NCBI GenBank assembly: GCA_015680685.1
Contig: MNCI01022206.1
Span: 541,321 to 605,320 of the forward strand
DNA from: Gnetum montanum
Lineage: Eukaryota > Streptophyta > Gnetopsida > Gnetales > Gnetaceae
Direction of reading: 5' to 3'
DNA length: 64,000 bases
The notes beneath the pieces are model-generated. The model had not been told where the DNA came from. It did not search any database and saw only the letters and a program-made list of their open reading frames with translations. How positions within the stretch are numbered: the stretch's first letter is position 1; each line of letters opens with the position of its first letter. Positions 12,495-24,793 of the stretch are shown piece after piece. Both the position numbers and the translations under genes were made by a program.

Positions 12495-12717
12495 TCAATA
12501 AAAGTAAATAAAAATATTTATTACCATAAGAGTTTTTCCATCATTCGCACTTTCTAATGCTTTTGGAATGAGATTTTTCCAAGTTTTTAGTAAAGAGCTA
12601 AGGCTTCGTATCCTTTTTATGTCATTCTTGTCTCCAAATGTCATAGAGTTAAACATCTTATAGAACGTTACACCCACTAACCCACTAGACTCCATATTCC
12701 TTTATACTAGAGTAAAT
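12495..12717. other. Spacer between SINE-like copies
   Basis: AT-rich. A 66-codon minus-strand frame is open but has no recognisable content. Confidence 0.3.
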
Positions 12718-12890
12718 TTAGTAGTAAGAGTCTTAGCTTGGTAACCCTATATCATAGGTTCATTTCTACTAGGCAACACTAAGTTATAAATTTTTTCAGA
12801 AAATTCAGTATAAAGAATTTTGAAACTAGTCCAATAGATCTAAGGAATCTTAGTGAATGTAAGTCTACAATTTTAGTTTCAATTTCGCAA
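12718..12890 (+). repeat. SINE-like repeat copy 3 (most complete)
   Basis: About 170 bp: a head with TAGTAGTAAGAGTCTTAG and AGGTTCATTTCTAC, then AAGTTATAAA, GAATTTTGAAACTAGT and TAGATCTAAGGAATCTTAG, ending TTTTAGTTTC. It shows the head-plus-body architecture expected of a tRNA-derived SINE. Confidence 0.55.
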
Positions 12891-13019
12891 ATTAAAAACT
12901 AATCAACTACTCATTAGATCCCATCCTATAATGACTACCCCTACCCACATGCACTATCCACTAACCTTCTATACTTATTTCCTATCCTTTTCGCGTTACA
13001 TTTAGATAAGAAGTTAACA

Positions 13020-13130
13020 ATGAGGTGTTAGCTTAGTGATAAGAATCTTGATTTGAGAGCTCCAAGTTATAGGTTTGATTTTGGTTAGAATTGTTGAGTT
13101 ATAAAGTTCTAATTAGATTATATATCTTGG
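13020..13130 (+). repeat. SINE-like repeat copy 4 (best A and B boxes)
   Basis: TTAGCTTAGTGATAAG (13028-13043) matches an A box. AGGTTTGATTTTGG (13071-13084) resembles a B box at about the spacing seen in tRNA genes. The rest does not fold as a tRNA by eye, so this is a relic of a tRNA-derived repeat rather than a tRNA gene. Confidence 0.55.
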
Positions 13131-13145
13131 GGTGTACTTATATTA

Positions 13146-13246
13146 CAATTATTTTGGGTATTAACACCCCTAATTTTCGAGAATGAAACCTATGACTTGA
13201 GCTTTTATTTCAAATTAAGAGTCATTACCTCTAAGCTAACACCTCA
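13146..13246 (-). repeat. SINE-like repeat copy 5, inverted
   Basis: Read on the minus strand it starts CAATGAGGTGTTAGCTTAG and carries a B-box-like CATAGGTTTCATTC. It lies tail to tail with copy 4. Confidence 0.55.
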
Positions 13247-16200
13247 TTGTTTTCTTGGGCCACTTTTATCCTAAAATATCACCATATTTTTGGAACATAT
13301 ACCCCCTAACCAACAAAGAAACTACTACTCCCTACCCTACTATATTTATTACTACCTACAACCCTATGATTAATAATATGAGAGATTTCTAATGATTTAC
13401 ACTGTCTACATTGACCCTAAACTAGGCTAGTGGCACATTACTGCTCAAGCCTAACTTGTCCATCACCAAAGTGAATGAAAGATAATAAATAACAATTACA
13501 TCTTAGTGCTTGTAGAAATCATTAATCCATTCACATAAACATAAATTAAAATAGATCATGAAACATTACTGAACTTCTATGTGAACTATAAGCCAAATAA
13601 CATAAAAGCATAAACAAAACTCTAACATAAATAGCATAATATCTAGTCATGAATAAGTGCCCAAATACTATCATCAAATAAACATAATAATTTGGTCTAG
13701 TCTAGTTGATTATCTATGTTATCAAGACAAAATAAATGTATATGTCTAAGTACTAAAAAGCATATGTTATCATCTTTTCCTTCTACATTAGCACCACAAA
13801 ATCCATATTTTGAAGCATATATATACAAATCATAAGGTTTCTCTAGAGTCAAAAATATCAATATAGGCATAGAGATTAATCTTCACTTCAATTTATTAAA
13901 GGCTATCTAACAACACTACTCCATACAAAAACACACTTCTTTTAAGCAACGTTATCAAAGGGGTTGCTGCTATGAAGTAATCCTCTACAAACCTCTTATA
14001 GTAGTCCTCTAGACCAAGAAAACTCATAATATCCCAAACTATTTTTGAAGTGGGTTAATCTTATGCCATTGTTATCTTTCAAGGATTTACTAAGATGTGA
14101 TCACCTGAAACAACTAAACCATTTTCCTTCAAAAAGAAGACTTCAATGGTTGGGCATGTAGACTATCTTCTTCTCTGATTCTCACTTAATGATAAATAGA
14201 CATGAAGAGTATCTTGAAGAAATTTTTCTCTCTCTCAGCTAATTCAACAAATCATGTATCCAAGGGAATGAATACTAATTCTAGATAGTCACATAGTTCA
14301 ATTGTTTCTAATCTATACACATCCTTAATCCTCTATCCGTCTTCTTCAAATAACACTAGAGTACATCATGCAAACACACATGAACAAATTATTCCTCTAT
14401 CTAGTAATTTCTAAATGTGCATCTTCAACTTAGTTAACTTCATAGATGACATTTGATGTGGTGGCTTAGAGATAGATTCAACACTTGGATTTAAGGCTAT
14501 TTCAAACTCAATGTCTCGCTTAAGAAATTTGTGATGAAAACTAGTGTATACTATGAGTCTTTTGTAAGTTATGAAATTCCACACCTAGTTTTACTACTAG
14601 CTAAGGGCATGAATGCAAGTGACGGTAAGGTTGTGGTGATAAATGAGAGTTGTATTTAGGTCATGGTTAAGTCATAGTTAGAATATAGTATGTTCAAGAG
14701 AAAGTAATGCAAGCTGTAGTTAAGTTATGATTAGGTTGTAATTCAACATTTTTTATGCTATGAATTAATAGTTGATGAGATCCAATATCTTGATCCATTT
14801 TTTCAAATTTTGAGTCCTTTTCCTTTATTGGTTATTATGTTTGATTTTCTAGGTGGCTAGTTGTTTATTATAGTAGTAATTAATGTGTGTGATGATAAAT
14901 GGTTAAAGCTAGCTCTAAAGGAGTAGGTTGGTTGGGTAATTCACAACCTAGGTTTCAAGCTATTATTCTCTTTATCCATAGTGTATGTTGCTTTCTTCTT
15001 AGGTTCTATCCCAAGGAATTGTAATATTTTATTACTAAGTAAGTCTTTGGTATTATAGTGATGCAATAATGACAAAATGAACCTTGGGTGTCTCAATCTC
15101 TGATGATAAAGCATGTCATTTCTTAAAAATAAGTTGCATATACACATAAGTATATGCATATGCATATATGTAGTTAATCATGTATAGATGTATACTTTTA
15201 CTTATCTCATACATAACCATAAATGCATGGAAATAGTTGCATATAAAAATTACTTGGAAGATTATGGAAATCATTAAGCTTGGTCAAAAGTAAGAAAACA
15301 TTAATTTAGCAAGTGCTCTTAGAGTATATTATATGTTTGTTGCATGGATGTAACCATGATAGAAAATAAAGATTGAAATGATTTTTTCTATATTGTAGCA
15401 CTTTAACCTCATTTAATTTACATTATATGCAATTTACTTCTTGGCATTTTATACAAGTTAATTAATGATAGTTTATCATATGTTTATTTTAACCTTTGTA
15501 ATTAGTAACTAAAAGTACATAGGTTAAAACCTCAAGTACTTAATATGATTAACTTAGTTTACTCAAGAGTTAATATGTAGATCCAATGTGACTACAAGTT
15601 GATAGAGTAGATACTCATTATTAGTTTTAAGAATTTACTTTTCCTTACTTTATTAGTAAATTATTATTAAATTTCATTTTCATTATATTTTTTATTACTG
15701 TAAAATGGAATAAATATCATAATGATTATCTATCTCAATTGCACTTAACCATACACTATGCACTAACTATAAGTAGGATTTGGAAGACAACAACATTCAA
15801 TTCACAAAACTACTAATAGAAATATATAACTTATCTCTTCTATAGAATTCAATCAACTCTATTATATATACTTGTAGATTCGTATGATTAGGGATTAGGA
15901 AAACTTGCCAATCATCAACTAGGCTAGAGGTCGAAGTGGACAAGTAGACTTCATTGCTAGCTAAGTATGAAGTGACAATAGATGACTAGTAAAACTACAA
16001 GTTATAGTGGATCTTGTAAGATGCAATGTAGGTCAAAGTGGCCTATGAAATCACAAAATAGAAAGGCTTGTAAAAATTGATAAAAAGATAACTCATTAAA
16101 TTATTTTAAAAATAATGAGAATTTTCACTAAAGAAAATATATCAAATACAAGTTGCAGTGAAATATACGAGAATGATTGCAAGGTAAAGTAAGAAATTGT

Positions 16201-18964
16201 AGTGATAAAAAATTGTATGGACTGAAACTCATGGTGTTTTTCTAATACAAATTGATTGTGAGCCATGGTCTTTTTAGGAAAGTCCAAATATTAACTACTA
16301 TGAATAAAGTATGAGGTTGCAGTTGGGTTGCAATCTACATAGTCTTGTTGAAACAAAGCATAATTAAATTTGAATTCAAATTCTATGTGTAGTTAAGGCC
16401 TAAGATATCTCAAATTTAATGAGAGAAGACTATCTAAGATATAGACTAACATGATTTGGTAAGCTTTCAATATGAAATTTAAGGAGTATATGCCCTGCAA
16501 TAGAAAGTCAAGCTTCTATTAGATAAATTTGTAATTCAATCCTCTTAGAGAGGTCTAGATCTAGAGATAGATGTGTTGAACTAGTTATAATATGAAGAAT
16601 TTGTCAATTGTTCATGCCTCAAGGGTTTATACATTCAAATTTGATTCAAATTCATGAAAATAAAAGGGCTATGTAGAGAAACTCCAAATTGAAGCTTCAA
16701 AATACTCTCAAATTTTTTCAAATGATTGAAATGTATAGGAGATCTTGTGTCCTCTATGATTAGTACTCATATTCAAGGAATTGATGTGAATTCTTACTGA
16801 AAAAAAAGTATGAAATCTTCAGTTCATTCAAGTACATGCTTATACAACTATGAAACATAAATTTCTTGAATATTAAATTCAAATCTAGTAATATAAGATG
16901 AAGTAAATATTTCACATAAACTTAGATATGAAATTAGATCTTATGAACCATTATAAGCATTGTAAGAGATTAAAACATATGTGATAATAATAACTTAAGA
17001 GAATGAGATAAAATTAAGAGAATTTGTAAGAAACTATGAATGACTGATTGTGATAAACATAATTATGAAAAGGTAAGGATGAGAAAATTTCATAAGTATT
17101 ACTTCATATTGAGAATCATATTGCAAGAATGCAAGGATGAAAAAAAACCTAAAAGACATTCTATAGAACAAGCTTTTAATGGAGTGGATATTGTAGAAGT
17201 TTCTTCAAAATTGTTCAAATGTCTTCAAAAAGAATGATTTTTTTGGAAGAGTATGACTTGACCATGAGTTATGATATGAAACTTTTAGCAAACTATAGAT
17301 TATGGTTTGACTTATGAAAACTATTGAGAAGAAACTGCTAAAACTATGAGTCAATCATTGATGGTTTGTGAATTTTGCTAGAAATACTCATCACAAATCA
17401 TGGGGAGGGACTATGAGTCATGTTCTTTGGACCATGAACTAACCATGAGTAATGATTTAGGTTTTTTTTTCTTTTATGACAAATGATGGTGCAGCCATGG
17501 TCTGAGATTCACAATACCACAACTTGATGATAGGTCATAGTAAACTCAAAGAACTTTAGATTCTTCACTCAAGAAAATATAATTCAAGTTTGATCTTTAA
17601 CTCAGCTTTGGTTTATCCTCTTGAGAGGTTTGTTTATGATGAAATTGTTGAGAAGTGATGAAAGTGTCCAGGAGAATGGTGAAAGAAGAGAGTAATGAGA
17701 GGGATTGATAAGTTGAATAATTTATTTGTATATTTTATTAGGCATTTCTAATTTATCAAGATTGTTTTTCATCAAAGGAATCATCTCTAATCATCATCAA
17801 ATTATACTAATAAGTTGGAGAATTTATTTGTATATTGTATCAAATATTACCAATTTATCAAGATTGTTTTTTCATCAAAGGAATTGTCTCCAATCATCAT
17901 CAAATCATTCATATTTAATCTTCATCATAGAATGGAAATGAAAGGCATCCTATTTATAGAAATGGATTGGGGCCATAATATATTATTTGGAGCCAAGTTT
18001 ACCTTGCACATTCTTTTTATAAATTGAAATATTCATTGGTATTTTGGATGAAAATCAATTACATCTATCCATCAAATACCATTTTTTGATTTTTTATAGA
18101 GAATATATTGTTGGTCTTCCAATCCTATTTTTTTATATTTTACATATTTTTTTTTGAGAAAAAAACATATAAAAGTAATTATAATGTATGAGATATCCTT
18201 ACATGATTAGATAGTCAAAAATGGTTAACACATCACAGTTTTAGGAAAGTTACAGAAAGTAAGAGCAAAATAGACATGGGAAAAGATGATGGAAGATTAT
18301 TTTAAAAAATTGTATATAGATAAGGATTTGGATCTTCATAGAGGTAAATAATGAAAGAAAATTTATGTTATCAACTCCATTTTGTTGGAATAACACTAGC
18401 ATGATGATGATGGTATTAGAGCAATAGTTTCAAGATGCTTTTAAAGGACATGTTTATTGGATACCTTTACACTCTTGAACTAGTAATATTGATGTCTTTT
18501 TTACAAATTGATTACTTTAATATATCCTTTTGGATCTATACATACACAACAAAGTTTTAGTTCAATAATTCTAGTAGTTTAGAAATTAAAGATTTTCTCA
18601 AAAACCTTTATTTTATTTGGTATTTCTATTATAATGGTCTCCTCTTAGGACCTTACCCTAACTTTGGCATTTAGTAATTAATAATCATAAGTGTCATTTT
18701 CTATTATTAATGAAATATTATGGTATACATATTTGAAAATTACAAAATTGTAGATAAAAGTTGAGGGTAACTTCCAAGTTCTTTTTAGCAACTATCTAAA
18801 TTTATTTGGATGCCTCCTTAGTCATTTTATAGAATGCTATAAGAAATTTATTTTGATTTAAAGTTTACAAATTTTGAGCATAGTTTTTCTTGTTGTCTAT
18901 TTTATTCATACTAATTTCTTAGATTGATACCTCACCCTTACTTTTCAAAACAATAGTAAAGCAC
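13247..18964. other. AT-rich intergenic DNA between the WRKY genes
   Basis: Nearly 6 kb without any frame or domain I can support. Base composition and short degenerate repeats suggest old decayed transposable elements. A loose duplication near 17700-17900 repeats phrases such as TTTATCAAGATTGTTTTTCATC and AATCATCATCAAAT. Confidence 0.4.
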
Positions 18965-20150
18965 CTTGGGATGTAGGGCAAGTGGTCATGATACTTATCT
19001 TCACTTGGGAAATCTTGGGTTTGGGTTTGGGTTTGGGTGTGACATCACTCATGGTTGTGTTACTAGCCTTGAGTTGTTTTGCTTATAATAATAATAGTAG
19101 TAATGCTAAAGCATGGCTTCTTTTTAAAAAGTTATCACAAGTCACTCTATTTTATAATTGTTCTTAATGATAAGTACTTTTGTGGTTAAGTACCTAAAAA
19201 CAAAGAAAATTTCCTGCAAGGAATTTTGAAAGCTTGTACTCGTGTAGATCCAAGATCTTAGTGAACATAATCAGATAAGTTCACTTTTAGTTTGGGTGAA
19301 TAATAATGATGGTACCAACCTAATAGCATCCTTCGTCCGTGCAAGTCATCTAGGACAAGTCACTCGCTTTGTAACTGTTCTTAATGGTAAATGCCTTTGT
19401 GATTAAATACCCTAATTTTTTTTTTCTCCCGAGAAATTTTGAAAGCTTGTGGTCCTATGGATCCAAGACCTTTGTTTAGTCATCATAATCGATCATTTTC
19501 AGTTTGGGTGGGACAAATAATGGTGCGTACCAACCCAGGAAATGACAAGTTCATTTTCAGCTGCTGCGGTGGGACCTATGTGCTGTGGGACCTATGTGCC
19601 GGAGATTCTTGATTCCGGATAAATTTTGACGAACTCTTCACGTCAGATTTAGGAGCGCGTACCAAATAATGGCGATACCAACCTAACAGCATCCTCCAAA
19701 CAATGCAGGTCAGGTCATCTGCCCTACTATTTGAGTAAGGGTAGCGGTACCACCCCGAATTTATCTTGCCTTAAAGAACGGTAAAGCAGGGCCTCCTTTT
19801 AAAAAGTCATGACAAGTCACTCTGCTTTATAACTGTTCTTAATGGTAAGTATCTTCGTAGTTATGCACCAAAACAACAAAGGAAAAAAAAATTGACAAGA
19901 AAAAAAATTTACAGGAAATTGTGAAAGCTTGGGTCTCGTGGATCCAAGATCTCATTGAACATAAACTGACAAGTTCATATTTTCAGAACATAAACTGACA
20001 AGTTCATATTTTCAGCTGGGTGGGACAAATAATGGTGCGTACCAACCTAGAAAATGACAAGTTCATTTTCAGCTGGGGTGGGACCTATGTGTCGGAGATT
20101 CGCGACTCTGGATAAATTTTGACGAACTCTTTGCGTCGGATTAATTCACA
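18965..20150 (+). repeat. Cluster of related repeats between the WRKY genes
   Basis: At least three partial copies (about 19110-19330, 19360-19560, 19795-20090) share CAAGTCACTC, TGTTCTTAATGGTAAGT, GAAAGCTTG and GATCCAAGATCT, and two share GGGTGGGACAAATAATGG. The GAATTTTGAAA...GATC...TTAGTGAA body resembles the SINE-like family at 12 kb. The head near 18975 contains (GGGTTT)n. A perfect 29-bp duplication lies at 19957-20014. Confidence 0.6.
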
Positions 20151-20152
20151 AT

Positions 20153-20202
20153 GGGTATGTATTTCATAATTTCCAACGGGTATGTATTTCATAATTTCCA
20201 AC
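20153..20202. repeat. 25-bp tandem duplication
   Basis: GGTATGTATTTCATAATTTC plus a few bases occurs twice head to tail (20153 and 20178). It is one of several short exact duplications in this kilobase. Confidence 0.85.
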
Positions 20203-20417
20203 GGAAACTTTGTCTGGATTTGTACATATACATTGAAATGGTCACCTTGCCTTGCCTTGCCTCGTATTGTTTTTGCCTTTTTAGTTCTTGAAATGTCTGC
20301 ATTTTGCATTAAAATCTTACGTAATGCATTAAAATCTTACGTATCTTCTCCTGTTCTGAATACTACCAAAAATTTTATTTCATTGTTAAATAGCAAGCAA
20401 GCAATCAAGATTCATGG

Positions 20418-20581
20418 CATCGGCATGAGACGGACCGCAGGAGAACACAAGGGACTACGAATGAATAAACAAACACACGAAAGGGCTACTATGGTAAATC
20501 ATCGGCATGAGACGGACCGCAGGAAAACACAAGGGACTACGAATGAATAAACAAACACACGAAAGGGCTACTATGGTAAAT
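20418..20581. repeat. 82-bp tandem duplication
   Basis: The unit beginning CATCGGCATGAGACGGACC occurs at 20418-20499 and 20500-20581 with one visible difference. It is either a very recent duplication or an assembly overlap. Confidence 0.9.
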
Positions 20582-20661
20582 CAAGTTTGGGATGGGGCGT
20601 GCGAGGAAAAATTTGCATTTGCATGGATTCGCCTGCCTTTGGGAGCGTCAAAGGTTCCACC

Positions 20662-20961
20662 ATGGCTCACATTCACGCGTGTTTATTGTTCATTGCTGGT
20701 TTTTGCTCTTTTTCTCTTGTCTCGGCTGCAAAAGAAAAAACAAAACAGGGTCATCGTCATGGGTCATCGACGGATGGATGCTTGTTCAACATTTTTAAAA
20801 ATCTGTTTGCTTATAAAACAACGAATCCCACCAGCACATGGCCAATGGCCATATGCAAGCTCATGGTGCTCTGTTTTTACTTTCCCCTTGATTTTCCAGA
20901 AAGGTTTTGGATCATTGTAGGTGAGGTGAGTTACAGAAAGGTTTTGGATCATTGTAGGTGA
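20662..20961 (+). CDS. Possible small secreted protein or first exon, unrecognised
   Basis: The frame opens at an ATG in a strong plant start context (CCACCATGGCT). It begins MAHIHACLLFIAGFCSFSLV, which looks like a signal peptide with cleavage after about residue 22. The rest, to about residue 86, has two cysteines and no family I know. From 20897 the DNA is a 37-bp tandem duplication (20897-20933, 20934-20970), which also repeats the end of the frame. A donor-like GTGAG lies there and an acceptor-like run near 21014, so the reading could be an exon. The region is richer in GC than its surroundings. It could equally be a chance frame; I have no homology support. Confidence 0.25.
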   Translation: MAHIHACLLFIAGFCSFSLVSAAKEKTKQGHRHGSSTDGCLFNIFKNLFAYKTTNPTSTWPMAICKLMVLCFYFPLDFPERFWIIVGEVSYRKVLDHCR

Positions 20962-20970
20962 GGTGAGTTA

Positions 20971-22279
20971 CTGGGCTGTGGCTAGTTTAGTTAAGTTGTG
21001 TTTCTTATAATGCAGTCATCTTTAACGTGGCTGTACGGCACTACTCATCCCTAGGGTGGGTGTAGGGTGGTACCCACAAGCAGTGGTTGAACAAAAGTAT
21101 TAGCAGACATGATTTGTTATAACTTTGGTTGAGGCTTGAGGCTTAACTTCATTTTTGGAAATATTGGATTGAGTAACAAAAGGGTTTCATTTTATTGTTG
21201 TCATTTTTGGTTGTTTCAAAAATTATATGTTTGCAAATTTTCTTACTTGAGTGATATTGCAATCTTCTGTGCAATTTTTAAGCATTAACAATATTTTGGA
21301 TTTACATTGTACTTGTTCTATATTTTATAATGTATATTTATAATATATGAGATTTTATTTTTTAAAAAAACTAATATATTTAAATTTTCTCTATAGGTCC
21401 CGCCTACGAACCCGTCCCCACTTTTTCTCAAGGCACACGTACCCAAACACTTTCAGAATGGCGAATCCTTCCACCAATCCGATTCTTTTGATGCATAGGG
21501 TGGGACAAATAATGGTGCATACCAACCCAGAAAAGAAACAGGATCAAGCAAAGAAGCTTACTCAATCCGAGGATATATAAAAAAAGTGCAGAGAGGATGC
21601 AAATGCTCTGGATTGAAGCAATGGCACATAACAGCCTTCCACATGAAGTTTTGCTTCTCTTCTCTTTTGATTGCAGGGGAGCACCTTTACCAGGTAACAT
21701 ACGTGAACACTTTTGCACATTAATGAATCCTGCTTAGTGGTTACAATAATTCACAACTGAATAAACAATAGAATTCATGTTTAACGTGAGCATTGAGCGA
21801 CAAGAATCTTAATAACAAAACCAGTGTGGCATAAAGCTGTGGCCGACTTGCAGCCCCAAGTGGCGCCCGAGATACCTTTCCTGGCCAAATAGCAAAGCGT
21901 GCTTACGATTACGATTACGATTGCGATTGCCATGAATGTATAGATCTGTATTATTTTGATAATGAAATCTCTGCTTTTTGGGTGGCGATCAATCCGCTGC
22001 CATTTGAACGGGCCCTAAATTGCGCTAAGGCTGACTTTCCCTGCCTAAGCGGATATACCGCAGAGGAAAATGATTTTCAAAAACTGGGTCGCAGAGTATT
22101 TGACAAAATCCCGCAAGAAAGTCACAAGAAGTAGGCGTTAAGGCTTTGGCTCACGCGGCCAGTGTGAAAAAGAGAACACCCTGACCAAGACCAGAAGAAG
22201 AAGCTGTCCAAGGAATCGTGGAACCTACTTCTGCAGCGTTATCATTGCAGGAGTTTGCCTGAAATCCTGTACGATTCAC
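20971..22279. other. Upstream region of WRKY gene 2
   Basis: No gene is supported. A copy of the GGTGGGACAAATAATGGTGC phrase of the 19-20 kb repeats is at about 21500. A TATA-like GATATATAAA is near 21572. A short (ACGATT)n microsatellite is near 21911-21940. The last 400 bp before the start codon are less AT-rich and are the likely promoter and 5' UTR. Confidence 0.4.
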
Positions 22280-23614
22280 ATGGACGATCTCAGCAAACTG
22301 TTCGAGGGATTCGACGATCTCCAACAAACAATTAAATACGAGAATGAGCACGATCGTCATCATTATCATCAAGAGCAGCCACCATTGATGCTTCCTCTCT
22401 GGAATAGCTACGAGATTAAAGAGCAACAGTCCCTCAATCTTCAATCCGGGCATCACGAGGATTCTGCTCAGCCATCACAGAAATGCGAATTCTGCAACAA
22501 TACAAACAGACTTTCGTAAGACTGGATTTTTTGTCTGATTTTACCTTTAAGTTGCATGATATTGCAGTTACATACAGAACATTTGGTACTTCTTAATAAT
22601 GTTTTTAAAACACATAGCATACATTTCTGGTCTCAAAATATCCGTTTCAGTTTCAGATATTCTTGGTAACTTTTTAAAATAATGTTTCAAAAAGCATAGG
22701 ATACACTTTTTATCTCAAAATATCCGTTTCAATTTCTGTTTCAGATATTGAGTATTCTTGTAGTTAATCTTTTAAATAATGTTTTAAAAAGCGTAGGATG
22801 CATTTTTTATCTGAAAATATCAGTTTCAAATATTGAGTTGTTAGCGAGTTTCTGCTACGAGTACTTGCAGAGTCTCGAGGTTTTTTTGCTAGGCGAGTAA
22901 CTCACAACCCACCAGGTGAGTCAGAAATCTATATACAGTAAAAATTCAAATTTCGAGGAGTCCTTTTTACTGCTGTGCGAGTTTGCCGAGTTCCGAGTTT
23001 ATTTTGACGAAAACGAATCACTCACAGAGTCCGAATCTCATAAAGCTAATTGAGTATTCTTGTTGATTCGATTATGTATGGATTTGCTGTTGGTCATGTT
23101 TAATTCTCTGTTTGATTTAGAACTGCTAAATCTGTAAGAAAAGTGAGGGCTACGGCAAGAGTACCCAGCTACACATTCAGAACCAAATCTGAGAAGGATG
23201 TGATTGAAGACGGTTATAAATGGAGAAAATACGGCAAAAAGATGATCAAGAGCAGTCCTTACCCCAGGTTGCTTATTCAGTAGCCTCTTGCATTTTAATG
23301 ATTTCATGGATATATACACACATATCTTGATTTCTTGACATTGACTGAACTGTAATATACTTTCTGTAAATTACTAAATTAACCGGGGTTGCTTTTCTTT
23401 TTTGGTATTTATTTGCTGCAGAAATTATTACAAGTGCTCAGAGAAGAGTTGCGGAGTGAGGAAGAGAGTTGATAGAGATCCATTGGATAAAAGCATGGTG
23501 CTTACCACATACAAGGGAACCCACAACCATGAACGCCCTGGTGCAGTTTATTGTTATTATTTTGACGCTGAAACATCCAGGTTACAGAGTAACGACTTAT
23601 TGATTCAGCTGTAG
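22280..23614 (+). CDS. WRKY transcription factor, group IIc, WRKYGKK variant (copy 2)
   Basis: Predicted exons are 22280-22515, 23121-23267 and 23422-23614. All introns have GT-AG ends, and the exons join in frame to 576 nt, or 191 aa. The start MDDLSKLFEG parallels copy 1. The domain reads DGYKWRKYGKK at about residues 109-119. The zinc finger is C133-X4-C138-X23-H162-X-H164. Intron 2 (154 nt) splits the arginine codon before NYYKC, the standard WRKY position. Intron 1 is 605 nt. The C-terminal exon is longer than in copy 1. The acidic/His-rich N terminus and the linker (RKVRATARV) differ strongly from copy 1 while the DNA-binding domain is close. That points to an old tandem duplication with the domain under constraint. 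It is intact as read. It is a nuclear DNA-binding regulator; a role in defence signalling is inferred from the WRKY50/51-like heptad. Confidence 0.88.
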
Positions 23615-24793
23615 CTGTTTCATGCATGTGACCTTATGCTTTAACCTGGTTGTTGTTATATCATGCATATGACTTGAATTTGTTAAGACTATTTCATTGA
23701 CTTGGCTTATCCTGCTGTGTGGCGCCAGTTATTGCACAAGTACTAATGCTTTTCGCTGTTTTCCCCTTAATGATGCATTGGAATTTAAGTAATGATTGAA
23801 TTTTTCATAAGGAAACTAAATGTCTTTAATTAGGGTGCTTGATAGCTTTTATATTTATGGGATGACATTTATTTTAGAATTAGAATGTAGTTAAGATGAT
23901 GATGATAATGATGATCTATTTCAAAATTTCTTTTATAGTATTTATTCATAACTTAATATTACCTTGAGATCAAGATGTGCATTTGAGATGGGATAAGATG
24001 AATTTATTATATATTGTAACATTTTCAATCATCCATTATAAAATAATTTTACAGTAAATGCTATTTCATGAATTTTAAGTATCTTTTATGAAAAGGTTTG
24101 GTGGGATAGGGTTCACATTGAAAAGACTAAATTATTATAGAAATAATATATTTAAACAACTAGAATTTTGTTATTAACAATATGTTTGCATGGCGAGATA
24201 ATTAAAATATTTCAAGAATGATAGCATACCAAAAAAGGAGAAGTATATTAGGCAAAGTAAATTTTTATTTCATTCTAATCCTCTTTTGCTTGAATACATG
24301 TAAAGAATAACTCAGTAGTAACTGAGTTATGATTAGATCTAAGAGAGTCTAAGTAAGTAAAAAGATGGTTTTAGTTTCAATAACTTCCAAAAAAAATTTC
24401 AATACTCAACCCCAGAATTCATTTATTAGTTTAATTGAAGGGAGCTTTATTATTTAGTAGCACCAAAAATATAATGTTTTTATTCTTAAAAAATCATAAT
24501 CTAGTTTAAAATAAATAAAATATCATGATTATTTATAAAAAATATTATCTATCTCAAATTGCTAAAGAGTCAATGGAAGTATGCACAATTGATAAAGAGT
24601 TCGTTACAAACCTTTGTGCCTTTCATGAGGGTTGCATATGAATACTATATTCAATTTTTTAAATTAATTTTATTTTTTAGCTCATCAGCTTTGATATTTT
24701 AAAGTAAATTAACTAATATGTAAATTATTTATAAATCATTAATCATGTTTCATGAACTATCAATAATATTTATTTATTCCCAAAATTCTTGTT
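23615..24793. other. AT-rich DNA downstream of WRKY gene 2
   Basis: Includes the presumed 3' UTR of WRKY gene 2. At about 24300-24400 there is a tail piece of the SINE-like family (GATCTAAGAGAGTCTAAGT then GGTTTTAGTTTC). Nothing else is recognised. Confidence 0.4.

Noticed and set aside
13028-13084. A possible tRNA gene
   Set aside because: A and B boxes are present but no cloverleaf stems can be made by eye, and related copies share a non-tRNA body.
19010-19040. TTTGGG repeats resembling telomere sequence
   Set aside because: Only three to four units and not the plant TTTAGGG motif; better seen as part of a SINE-like head or a simple repeat.
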